NCBI GenBank assembly: GCA_035944555.1
Contig: DASZAY010000009.1
Span: 1 to 64,000 of the forward strand
Length of the DNA stretch: 64,000 nt
Direction of reading: 5' to 3'
Origin: CADCWK01 sp035944555
GTDB taxonomy: Bacteria; Chloroflexota; Chloroflexia; Thermomicrobiales; UBA6265
A model generated the notes under the pieces. That model was not told the origin of the DNA. It saw only the letters and a program-made list of their open reading frames with translations, and did no database searches. Position numbers and translations under genes: made by a program. This document shows positions 18,945 to 29,426 of the stretch, in pieces. The number at the start of each line of letters is the position of its first letter. Positions within the stretch are counted from its first letter, which is position 1.

Positions 18945-18987
18945 TTTTGTCGTTTTCGAGCGCTTGACGAGAGAACAGGGGATCGGG

Positions 18988-21501
18988 ATGGCGGAGCAGG
19001 GAACGCGGACGGTCGAGCAGACGGATAGCCGCCGGGTCCAGGAGGGCTACGACGCGGCAGCGGTCGAGTCCCGCTGGAAGCGGCAGTGGCAGGTGGACGA
19101 TCTGTACCGGGTTGACGATGACGCGCCGGGCGACAAGTACTACGCGCTGACCATGTTCCCGTACCCCTCCGGCGTCCTCCACGTCGGGCACTGGTGGGCG
19201 TACACGATCCCTGACGCCCACGCCCGCTACCGGCGGATGCGGGGTGACAACGTCCTGATGCCGATGGGCTACGACGCGTTCGGGCTGCCCGCCGAGAACG
19301 CCGCCATTCGGAACAACATTCACCCCGCTGCCTGGACCGTCGACAACATCGAGGACATGTCCGAGCAGTACCGCTCGATGGGTCCAATGATCGACTGGAC
19401 CCGGAAAGTCGTGACCTGCACGCCGGAGTTCTACCGCTGGAACCAGTGGCTGTTCCTGCGGATGCTGGAGCGCGGCCTCGCCTACCGCGCCCCGGGGACC
19501 GTCTGGTGGTGCCCGAAGGACCAGACGGTCCTCGCCAACGAGCAGGTCATCGACGGCGATGTCTGTGAGCGCTGCGGATCGAAGGTCTACAAGCGCGAGC
19601 TGGAGCAGTGGTACTTCCGGATCACGGAGTACGCCGACGCCCTGCTGGACGGCCTGGAGACGGTCGACTGGCCTGATCGCGTCAAGACGATGCAGCGCAA
19701 CTGGATCGGCAAATCGCGTGGTGCCCGCCTCGGCTTCCGGCTGGATAGTGGCGAGTCGCTGGAGGTGTTCACGACCCGCCCGGACACCGTCTTTGGCGCG
19801 ACCTTCATGGTCATGGCGCCGGAGCACCCGCTCGTGTCCGCAATCACCACGGATCAGCAGCGTGTCGAGGTCGACGCCTACGTCGACCAGGCGCGCCGGC
19901 AGTCTGAAGTTGACCGGATGAAGCAGGACGCCGACAAGCCCAAGTCCGGCGTGTTCACCGGCGCCTACGCGACCAATCCGGTCAACGATGAGCGTATCCC
20001 GATCTGGATCGCCGACTACGTCCTGATGAGCTACGGGACCGGCGCGATCATGGCCGTCCCGGCGCACGACGAGCGCGACTTCGCCTTTGCCCGGGCCCAC
20101 GGCCTGAAGATCATCCCGGTCATCCAGCCGGAAGACGCCGAGCAACTGGACGGCGCGACGATGGAGGCGGCCTACGTCGGACCCGGTCTGATGATCAATT
20201 CCGGCCAGTTCGACGGCACGAGCGTCCCGGAGAGCATCGACACGATCGTCGACTGGCTGGCCGGGCAGGGCCGTGGTCAGGCCGAGATCAATTACCGCCT
20301 GCGAGACTGGTTGATCTCCCGGCAGCGCTACTGGGGTACGCCGATCCCGGTCGTCTACTGCGACAGCTGCGGCATGGTCCCGCTGTCCGACGACCAGCTC
20401 CCCGTCGAGCTGCCGCTGGACGCCTCGTACACGCCGACGGGCCAGAGCCCGCTGGTGTCGAACGAGGCCTTCCTCCACACCACGTGCCCATCGTGTGGCG
20501 GTCCGGCCCGGCGCGAGACCGACACGATGGACACCTTCGTCGACTCGTCCTGGTACTGGTTCCGGTACACCTCGCCCCACTACGAGGAGGGGATGTTCGA
20601 CCCGGCCAAGGTGCGTGAGTGGACCCCGGTCGACCTGTACACCGGTGGGATCGAGCACGCGATCCTGCACCTGCTCTACGCCCGGTTCATCACCCATGTC
20701 CTCAACGAGATGAGTCTGGTCGATCACACCGAGCCGTTCCGCCGCCTCCGCAACCAGGGGATCATCCTGGCCGAGGATGGCACCAAGATGTCCAAGAGCC
20801 GCGGCAAGCAGGTCAGCCCCGATCCGATCGTCGAGCAGTGGGGGGCAGACACGCTCCGGCTCCACCTGATGTACCTCGGCCCGTGGGAGCTAGGCGGCCC
20901 ATGGAACGACAACTCCATCGTCGGCATGAACCGGTTCATCCGCCGGGCCTTCCAGGTCGTGTCCGAGACGGCAGGCCGGCAGATTGACGCCGACGCGACG
21001 TCGCCGGCAGCCAGGGACCTGCGCCGGCTGACACACCAGACGATCCGGAAGGTGACGAGCGACATCGAGGGCTTCGCGACCAACACGATGGTCGCCGCGC
21101 TCATCGAGTTCACCAACGCACTGATGGCGCAGCGGGAGACGGAGGTCGTCCGCACCGGTGCGTGGCGCGAGGCCGTCGAGGCGCTCGTCCTGATGATGGC
21201 GCCGGCCACCCCGTTTGTCGCCGAGGAGATGTGGGAGCGGCTGGGCCAGACATACTCCGTCCACCATCAGCCGTGGCCCGTCTTCGATTCGGCGCTGCTC
21301 GTCGTCGACGAGGCCGAGCTGGTCGTCCAGGTCAACGGCAAGGTCCGCGACCGGATTACCGTCCCGGTCGGGCTGGAGCAGGATGCGGCCGTCGAGCAGG
21401 TCCTGGCGCTGCCGAAGGTGCGGGAGTTCGTCGGCGAGAAGACCCTGGCCAAGGTTATCTACGTCCCTGGTCGGCTGATCAATCTGGTCGTCAAGGGGTA
21501 G
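18988..21501 (+). CDS. leuS: Leucyl-tRNA synthetase
   Basis: An 837-residue class I synthetase charging tRNA-Leu. The start ATG of MAEQGTRTVE has AGGGGAT 6 nt upstream. HIGH appears as HVGH (65-68, after MFPYPSG) and KMSKS as KMSKSRG (~599). A zinc-ribbon-like CPKDQTVLANEQVIDGDVCERCG lies near 180, and the CP1 editing domain (~230-420) has the TTRPDTVFGATFMV and AVPAHDERDFAFA segments. The C-terminal domain ends VIYVPGRLINLVVKG. Expression depends on the T-box leader that reads uncharged tRNA-Leu. Confidence 0.98.
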   Translation: MAEQGTRTVEQTDSRRVQEGYDAAAVESRWKRQWQVDDLYRVDDDAPGDKYYALTMFPYPSGVLHVGHWWAYTIPDAHARYRRMRGDNVLMPMGYDAFGLPAENAAIRNNIHPAAWTVDNIEDMSEQYRSMGPMIDWTRKVVTCTPEFYRWNQWLFLRMLERGLAYRAPGTVWWCPKDQTVLANEQVIDGDVCERCGSKVYKRELEQWYFRITEYADALLDGLETVDWPDRVKTMQRNWIGKSRGARLGFRLDSGESLEVFTTRPDTVFGATFMVMAPEHPLVSAITTDQQRVEVDAYVDQARRQSEVDRMKQDADKPKSGVFTGAYATNPVNDERIPIWIADYVLMSYGTGAIMAVPAHDERDFAFARAHGLKIIPVIQPEDAEQLDGATMEAAYVGPGLMINSGQFDGTSVPESIDTIVDWLAGQGRGQAEINYRLRDWLISRQRYWGTPIPVVYCDSCGMVPLSDDQLPVELPLDASYTPTGQSPLVSNEAFLHTTCPSCGGPARRETDTMDTFVDSSWYWFRYTSPHYEEGMFDPAKVREWTPVDLYTGGIEHAILHLLYARFITHVLNEMSLVDHTEPFRRLRNQGIILAEDGTKMSKSRGKQVSPDPIVEQWGADTLRLHLMYLGPWELGGPWNDNSIVGMNRFIRRAFQVVSETAGRQIDADATSPAARDLRRLTHQTIRKVTSDIEGFATNTMVAALIEFTNALMAQRETEVVRTGAWREAVEALVLMMAPATPFVAEEMWERLGQTYSVHHQPWPVFDSALLVVDEAELVVQVNGKVRDRITVPVGLEQDAAVEQVLALPKVREFVGEKTLAKVIYVPGRLINLVVKG

Positions 21502-21519
21502 CAACCCCGGTCAGATGGA

Positions 21520-21551
21520 GTCCGGGGGAGCCCTGTCCGTTGCCCCCGGAC
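21520..21551 (+). terminator. Terminator of leuS
   Basis: GTCCGGGGG pairs with CCCCCGGAC (9 bp) around a 14-nt loop, 18 bases after the leuS stop. No strong T tract. Confidence 0.55.
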
Positions 21552-21634
21552 GCTGGCGTCAGCCCCAAACGTCATCATGATGCCGACTATCATCGGGTCG
21601 GTTCACAGGACCGAAGCCCGGTTCATCGAAAACA

Positions 21635-21671
21635 CAGAAGGGGCGGTGCCAATTCGGCGCCGCCCCTTCTG
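21635..21671 (-). terminator. Terminator of gcvPB
   Basis: CAGAAGGGGCGG pairs with CCGCCCCTTCTG (12 bp), with an inner GCC/GGC extension, 25 bases past the gcvPB stop. Confidence 0.7.
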
Positions 21672-21696
21672 CTGTCCTGTCGCTGCCGTGGCGCTG

Positions 21697-23217
21697 CTAC
21701 TCCGCCGGCACCAGTTCCCGGACCGGGTCGCCGACGACCGACTCGCTCGGGACGACCTGCGAGTGCTCGGGTTCCCAGCGTAGGTTGAGGTTGCGGTTGG
21801 CGCCCGCCTCGTCGAATCGCTTGTACTCGGTCGTGTGCGGCGCCGAGCGGACGATCTCCGGCGTCTCGGTCGATTCCCACGCGATCTGCTTCATCGCGAC
21901 GACGAACTCGTCCAGGACTTCGATCGACTCCGTCTCGGTTGGCTCAATCATCAGACACTCGGGCACGACCAGCGGGAAGTAGGTCGTCGGCGGGTGGATT
22001 CCGAAGTCCAGCAGCCGCTTGGCGATATCGACCGCCTTGACGCCGCTGGCCTTCTGGCGGGTCGCCGAGATGACGAACTCGTGCATGCAGGTCCGGTCGT
22101 ACGGGACGATGTAGTCGTCCTGCAGCTGGCTCTTGAGGTAGTTCGCGGCCAGGACCGCGTCCTCGCTCACCGTCCGCAGCCCCTCGCCACCGTGCATCCG
22201 GATGTAAGTGTAGGCCCGGACATGCATGCCGAAGTTGCCATGGAACGAGTGCAGCCGGCCGATGCTCTCGTTGGGCTGGAACCACTCGTACCGGCTCTCG
22301 CCCGCCGTCTCCCCGTCGACCTTGCGGACCCGGGGTCCGGGCAGGTATTCGACCAGGTGCTCGCGGACGCCGACCGGACCGGAGCCCGGACCACCGCCGC
22401 CGTGCGGGGTCGAGAACGTCTTGTGCAGGTTGAAGTGCATGACGTCGATCCCGAGGTCACCGGGCCGGGCGATGCCAAGGATGGCGTTGAAGTTGGCACC
22501 GTCGTTGTAGACCAGTCCGCCCGCGTCGTGGACGATCGTGATGACGTCCTCGATGCCCTCGTCCCAGAGTCCGAGCGTGTTCGGATTGGTGATCATCAGT
22601 CCGGCGATGTGCGGCCCGGCCATCTCGCGGAGCTTCCCGAGATCGACGTTGCCCCGCGTGTTGGATGGAACCGTCTCGACCTTGAATCCGGCCATGATCG
22701 CCGTGGCGGGGTTGGTACCGTGGGCGCTATCCGGGACGAGGATCGTGGTCCGGGCGGTGTCACCCCGGGCGGCGTGGTAGTCCCGGATCATCAGCACGCC
22801 GGCCAGCTCGCCATGGGCTCCGGCGGCGGGTTGCAGGGTAACGGCGGAGAACCCGGAGATCTCGGCGAGCATGTCCTGCAGCTCGCTCATCAGCTCCAGG
22901 GCGCCCTGGACGGTCGCGTCCGGCTGATACGGGTGGATGCCGGCGAACCCGGGGTACCGGGCCACGGCCTCGTTCACCTTCGGGTTGTACTTCATCGTGC
23001 AGGAGCCGAGCGGATAGAAGTTGAGATCGATCGCGTGGTTCTTCTGGCTGAGGCGGGTGAAGTGGCGAATGACGTCGATCTCGCTGACTTCCGGCCAGTC
23101 GAGGGACTCGCGGGCCATGCCTTCGGGGAGCGGTGTTTCGGGGACATCGGGCGCCGGCACGCGGACGCCACGGCGGCCCGGAGAGGCCAGGTCGAAGATC
23201 AAGGGCTCGACCGACAT
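21697..23217 (-). CDS. gcvPB: Glycine dehydrogenase (decarboxylating) subunit 2
   Basis: A 506-residue PLP-dependent P-protein beta subunit of the glycine cleavage system. Start ATG of MSVEPLIFDL with AGGAG about 9 nt upstream. Conserved blocks: FYPLGSCTMKYNPKVNE near 70, QPAAGAHGELAG, PDSAHGTNPA and the PLP lysine segment HFNLHKTFSTPHGGGGPG (~265). It should pair with gcvPA, but that gene and gcvT/gcvH are not adjacent. The next gene upstream is an MFS transporter 166 bases away, so this copy is detached from the usual gcv operon. Confidence 0.95.
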   Translation of the reverse strand: MSVEPLIFDLASPGRRGVRVPAPDVPETPLPEGMARESLDWPEVSEIDVIRHFTRLSQKNHAIDLNFYPLGSCTMKYNPKVNEAVARYPGFAGIHPYQPDATVQGALELMSELQDMLAEISGFSAVTLQPAAGAHGELAGVLMIRDYHAARGDTARTTILVPDSAHGTNPATAIMAGFKVETVPSNTRGNVDLGKLREMAGPHIAGLMITNPNTLGLWDEGIEDVITIVHDAGGLVYNDGANFNAILGIARPGDLGIDVMHFNLHKTFSTPHGGGGPGSGPVGVREHLVEYLPGPRVRKVDGETAGESRYEWFQPNESIGRLHSFHGNFGMHVRAYTYIRMHGGEGLRTVSEDAVLAANYLKSQLQDDYIVPYDRTCMHEFVISATRQKASGVKAVDIAKRLLDFGIHPPTTYFPLVVPECLMIEPTETESIEVLDEFVVAMKQIAWESTETPEIVRSAPHTTEYKRFDEAGANRNLNLRWEPEHSQVVPSESVVGDPVRELVPAE

Positions 23218-23383
23218 GTCGGGGGTACTCCTGCATCGCCGGGCGGCGATGGTGCGGGCACTGGGGCGTGTGCCCGGATTGGGTGTCACTCTCGCGATGG
23301 TAGCACCGGGCGTGGGCTCGGACCACCAAGACGCGGGTTTGGGACCGGCATGGTGATGGAAGGTTCGGTCCAACGGTACCGGG

Positions 23384-24685
23384 TCAGGGCGTCGCCGGAG
23401 CGACGGCGAGCGGGTCCTCATCGTCACGCGGAGGCTCGCGGTGGGCCTGGCGCTGGGAAGCGGCGAGCACGGGGATCATCAATCCACCCATGACGATCGC
23501 GATGACCAGCGGGACCCGGGGGCCGATCTCGTAGATGAAGCCGGCCAGGATCGGCGCAGTCGAGAAGGCCGTCCCGCCGAGCAGCTCGATCAGGGCGAAC
23601 CCCCGGGAGCGGTCGGCCGGACGAGCCTGGGCGCCCATCGCTGACGAGAACAAGGTCCAGGCCGAGAAGACGCAGCCGCGCAGGATGAACGCGACGATCA
23701 GCAGTGGAGTCCAGGCGGTCTGGGTGAAGATGGCGAACCCGGCAATCGTCAGCGCCACCGCGAGCGCCGCTCCGAGGAACTGGTTCTGTTGCATCCAGCG
23801 CGACCGTGAGACCGCAAATCCGAACGAGACGGTACCGATCGCCTGCAGGGCGGCGTACTGGGCGATGCGCGCTTCCGGGATCCCGCGAACATTCTCGAGG
23901 TAATAGGGGAGTAGTGAGATCCCGATGCCGAGCGACAGGATCGTGGCAGCATGCAGGATCACGATCCGGCGCAGGCGGGAGTCGCTGAGGGCCTGCCGGT
24001 AACTGGACGTCGCCACGGGTTCGACGGCGGCGGAGTCGGCGGTCGTCGTGGTACGCGCGACCCGACGCCGAGCCAGCCAGGCCAGTGGCCTCGGCGCTGC
24101 CGGCAAGTTTCTGAGCGCCGCGAAGCAGCCGACCGACGCCAGGGTGAACATGGCGGTCGTGAAGATCGCGCCGCGCAGCCCAAACTCGCCGATCACGGCG
24201 CCGGCGACCAGCGGACCAAGACCGAGCGCGACCCCGGGTCCGACGACGAAGATCAGGGCGAAGATCCGGGTGGTATCGCCTTTGGCTTGTCCCGCGACGT
24301 GGGCCTGGATTTGCGGAAAGGCGATCTCGCCGACGCCGAGTGCCGCGACGACCGGCAGAAGCATCCGCCAGTCCTGCGCGAAGACGGCGAAGAAGTAGCC
24401 GGCGAAGGCGATCGTGCGTGCACCGACGAGGACGATGCGCGAGCCGAGGCGATCGGCGATGGCCGCGGACGGCGGCATGATCACCAGCCGGATGATGCCC
24501 GACGCACCAACGATGAAGCCGACGACGGGAACCGAGGCGCCCAGCGAGGCGATGTAAAGCGGCCAGATGCTCCAGTAGGCGCTGAACGCCGCCTCGACGA
24601 AGAACATGGCCCAGAAGGCAAAACCAAGCTCTCGCCCGAGACCGAAATGCCACTGCGGGATCTGCACCCGCCCGATCCGATTCAC
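23384..24685 (-). CDS. Major facilitator superfamily transporter
   Basis: About 433 residues with twelve predicted membrane helices. The MFS loop 2-3 motif is seen as ADRLGSRIVLVGAR; a similar weaker segment recurs in the second half. A charged central loop (RRRVARTTTTADSAAVEP) joins two six-helix halves. The start is uncertain: GTG at 24685 with GGCGGGG upstream gives a natural N-terminus (VNRIGRVQIPQWHFG); longer frames add Arg-rich residues. The substrate cannot be predicted, though the layout suits drug or small-metabolite exporters. Confidence 0.85.
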   Translation of the reverse strand: MNRIGRVQIPQWHFGLGRELGFAFWAMFFVEAAFSAYWSIWPLYIASLGASVPVVGFIVGASGIIRLVIMPPSAAIADRLGSRIVLVGARTIAFAGYFFAVFAQDWRMLLPVVAALGVGEIAFPQIQAHVAGQAKGDTTRIFALIFVVGPGVALGLGPLVAGAVIGEFGLRGAIFTTAMFTLASVGCFAALRNLPAAPRPLAWLARRRVARTTTTADSAAVEPVATSSYRQALSDSRLRRIVILHAATILSLGIGISLLPYYLENVRGIPEARIAQYAALQAIGTVSFGFAVSRSRWMQQNQFLGAALAVALTIAGFAIFTQTAWTPLLIVAFILRGCVFSAWTLFSSAMGAQARPADRSRGFALIELLGGTAFSTAPILAGFIYEIGPRVPLVIAIVMGGLMIPVLAASQRQAHREPPRDDEDPLAVAPATP

Positions 24686-24875
24686 GTCTTCAACCCCGCC
24701 AAGCTGTCCGGTCCGCCCCGGATCCAACGCGCGCGACGACCTGACGGGCGATACTTCGCGCGCCGGGCGTTCCCTGTGGCCGTTCTGCACAGTTGCGGCG
24801 CGCATTGTCGCGCAAACGGACTGAAGGCGTTTGGCTCCCTGCCGCCGCCGCCACCCCGTGAGACCGAGGAACCGC

Positions 24876-25658
24876 GTGTCCGAGCATCCCGTCGCCAGCG
24901 ATCCTGCCACCCTGCCCTTCCGGGTCGACTCCCTTCGGGAGGCCTACGCCTGGGTTGACGCCAATCCGTCAGCTTCTGGGCCATGGACGATCGCGTCCGA
25001 GCAACGCTCGTCCAGCGCGGCGGGAATCCTGACGATGGGATTGACCGCGCCGGATGGGGATGGCGCCACGGTCCGGTTCGAGACCGGGCACTTCGGCGCG
25101 TCAGGTGGTCGGCAGCGTCTCGGTGTGGACCCGACCCAGGCGCTGGACGAACTCATGGCGAAGGTCGCGGAGTACGCCGCGGCCAATCCCCCGCATCACC
25201 CGGGTTCGCTGCCACGCTTTCCGGTCCCGTCACCGCGCTACGCCGGCGCGGTCGAGGTCCCGCTCGCCATCCTCGCCACCGACGATGCCGGCCGGCCGGG
25301 CCTGTTCGCTCCGGCCAAGGTGGTCGTCGTGCGCCTGGAGGACGGACAGCCGATCGGCATCGGCGACTACCCAGGCTTCGATCCTGAGGTCTGGCCGCCC
25401 GCCCGGCTGGGCGACTGGCCCCCATCCGGAACGACCGGCATGAGCCGCCCGCGGCTCGCCGCCACGGTGGCCCGATTCAACGGGGTCTGGCTGCGTCTAC
25501 TCGAAGCCGCCGTTGCTTCCACGACATATCCACAGATCCATGCTGAAAGAGACGAAGCCGCTCGCCTGCTCGCGGCGCTCGAACTGGACGGGATGAGCAG
25601 GATCTACCGGACGCTGAATCCGGCGTTCTGGTCAACCCTGGGCGGCCGTGACGTCTGA
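24876..25658 (+). CDS. Hypothetical protein of unknown family
   Basis: A 260-residue soluble protein. The start GTG (VSEHPVASDP) has GAGGAA 5-6 nt upstream. No signal peptide or membrane segment. Segments such as RYAGAVEVPLAILATDDAGR and FAPAKVVVVRLEDGQPIG suggest a beta-rich middle, followed by a helical C-terminus (LAATVARFNGVWLRLLEAAV). Codon use matches the genome. It is divergent from the MFS gene and stands alone. I do not recognise the family. Confidence 0.65.
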   Translation: MSEHPVASDPATLPFRVDSLREAYAWVDANPSASGPWTIASEQRSSSAAGILTMGLTAPDGDGATVRFETGHFGASGGRQRLGVDPTQALDELMAKVAEYAAANPPHHPGSLPRFPVPSPRYAGAVEVPLAILATDDAGRPGLFAPAKVVVVRLEDGQPIGIGDYPGFDPEVWPPARLGDWPPSGTTGMSRPRLAATVARFNGVWLRLLEAAVASTTYPQIHAERDEAARLLAALELDGMSRIYRTLNPAFWSTLGGRDV

Positions 25659-25876
25659 GTTACAGCGGCAACGCATCCGGAGCGACCGCGGAGGCATCGG
25701 GTTGCTCGGGAACCGGGCCGCAGCTGGTGGTCTGGCTGCCTGCAACGGTTAGATGGAGCCGCGCGCATTTCCCGGGCGAGGGCTGGATACTGGTTCGCCA
25801 CCGTCAACGACGTCGTGTCGGGCCGGAAAACCGGTGTCGCCCGGTCGATCTGATCACGCTCGGTGACAGCGATATC

Positions 25877-25920
25877 TTGACACGGTTCGTATCAACATCT
25901 ATCCTATACATCGTAGTATA
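25877..25920 (+). promoter_or_regulatory. Promoter of hspR-clpB with an inverted repeat at -10
   Basis: -35 TTGACA (25877-25882), 17-base spacer, -10 TATCCT (25900-25905). An inverted repeat TATAC-ATCGTA-GTATA (25905-25920) covers the likely start point and could be an operator. The canonical HspR site (CTTGAGT-N7-ACTCAAG) is not present; only a CTTGA half-site overlaps the -35. Confidence 0.6.
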
Positions 25921-25935
25921 CGGAGGATGAACCCG

Positions 25936-26397
25936 ATGGGACCGCGTCACGCCGAACCCCTCTTCGTTATCAGCGTCGCGGCCCGCCTCGTTGAGATGCA
26001 CCCCCAGACGCTCCGCAAGTATGAGCGTGAGGGATTGATCGCCCCGTCCCGGACGCAGGGCAACCTGCGCCTGTATTCCGACCGCGACATCGAGCGGTTG
26101 CGGCAGGTGAAGTACCTGGTCGAGCAGCGCGGCCTGAACCTGGCCGGCGTCCAGCTTGCCCTCGAACTCACCCAGCGCCTCCGTGAGCGTCGCGCTCGCC
26201 TGGGACAGGCGCTGGTCGATGCCCAGAAGTCGGGGACAAGCGATCCGGCGGCGGCGGGTCTCTTCGATGCGCTAGCTGAGTCCTGGGACGACCTGCACCT
26301 TGTGCTGGCACACCTCGGACATATCGACCAGAACCCTGAGTCCACCACCCGGCCTCGGCGGCAGAGCAGCGAATCAGCGGCGACCGCCCAGGACTGA
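25936..26397 (+). CDS. hspR: HspR-type MerR-family heat-shock regulator
   Basis: A 153-residue regulator. The ATG at 25936 has GGAGG 9 nt upstream; ATG 25927 is too close to it. The MerR helix-turn-helix (~8-75) matches HspR: FVISVAARLVEMHPQTLRKY, EREGLIAPSRTQGNLRLYSD and RDIERLRQVKYLVEQRGLNL. A helical C-terminus follows. HspR represses chaperone genes with DnaK as co-repressor in actinobacteria. Here it sits 157 bases upstream of clpB on the same transcript, so it probably controls clpB and itself. Confidence 0.9.
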   Translation: MGPRHAEPLFVISVAARLVEMHPQTLRKYEREGLIAPSRTQGNLRLYSDRDIERLRQVKYLVEQRGLNLAGVQLALELTQRLRERRARLGQALVDAQKSGTSDPAAAGLFDALAESWDDLHLVLAHLGHIDQNPESTTRPRRQSSESAATAQD

Positions 26398-26455
26398 TTC
26401 GCCGGTCAGCCATCCGCGACCAACCTGCCGACTTTTCGTCGAAACGCGTCCACCA

Positions 26456-26495
26456 CTGGATCAGACACTGGGGTCTGCGGCCCGGTCCGATCCAG
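26456..26495 (+). promoter_or_regulatory. Inverted repeat in the hspR-clpB gap
   Basis: CTGGATC (26456-26462) pairs with GATCCAG (26489-26495), with a nested AGAC/GTCT. No T tract follows, so it is more likely an operator or an mRNA hairpin that adjusts clpB level than a terminator. Confidence 0.35.
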
Positions 26496-26554
26496 CGTAG
26501 CCATGCCAATCGCCCATCGTGATCTGAACCTGACTTCAGGAGAGGTACGTGCCC

Positions 26555-29167
<2,613 letters not shown>

Positions 29168-29204
29168 CGGAATCAACCTGCGCACACGTAACCGATCCTG
29201 CATG

Positions 29205-29236
29205 CGACGCCCCCGGCCACACGGCCGGGGGCGTCG
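29205..29236 (+). terminator. Terminator of clpB
   Basis: CGACGCCCCCGGCC and its exact complement (14 bp) with a 4-nt loop, 38 bases after the clpB stop. Confidence 0.75.
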
Positions 29237-29426
29237 TTCGTGCGGGACCGGGTTCAGCCGCCATGGACGGGCAGAATGTCTCCATAGTCATACATTCGTC
29301 ACAGGCGGCAGGTACGGTAGGTGGGCAGCAGGCGACCAGGCGGTCGATCCTGGCGCCAGGCGGCGACCTGTCCACTGGTTGGACGGTCATCCGGTGTTGT
29401 CTGGCAGACGAGACGGAGGAAAGACG

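Larger units (their letters stand above)
18632..18948 (+). promoter_or_regulatory. Leucine T-box riboswitch, split by a tRNA-Ala gene
   Basis: Specifier domain: basal stem GCGGG/CCCGT (18640-18644 with 18707-18711), S-turn AGTA (18645-18648), AAGCGAG bulge, distal stem GTTGCC/GGCAAC with loop GGTCGGTGCGA (18668-18690), and specifier loop GAA-CTC with the leucine codon CUC at 18703-18705. Antiterminator: helix CAGGG/CCCTG (18889-18893 with 18922-18926), the 7-nt bulge TGGTAAC (18894-18900) and helix GCGGGAG/CTCTCGT (18901-18907 with 18915-18921). The conserved T-box is AGGGTGGTAACGCGG. TGGT can pair with the ACCA end of tRNA-Leu. The terminator at 18912-18944 excludes the antiterminator. The linker holds small hairpins at 18717-18733, 18739-18756 and 18765-18776, then the tRNA-Ala gene. 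It controls leuS by transcription attenuation. Confidence 0.9.

Noticed and set aside
23218..23383. Glycine riboswitch before gcvPB
   Set aside because: The 166-base gap shows no tandem aptamer pattern.
25860..25935. Canonical HspR binding site (HAIR)
   Set aside because: Only a CTTGA half-site is present; the opposite half is missing.
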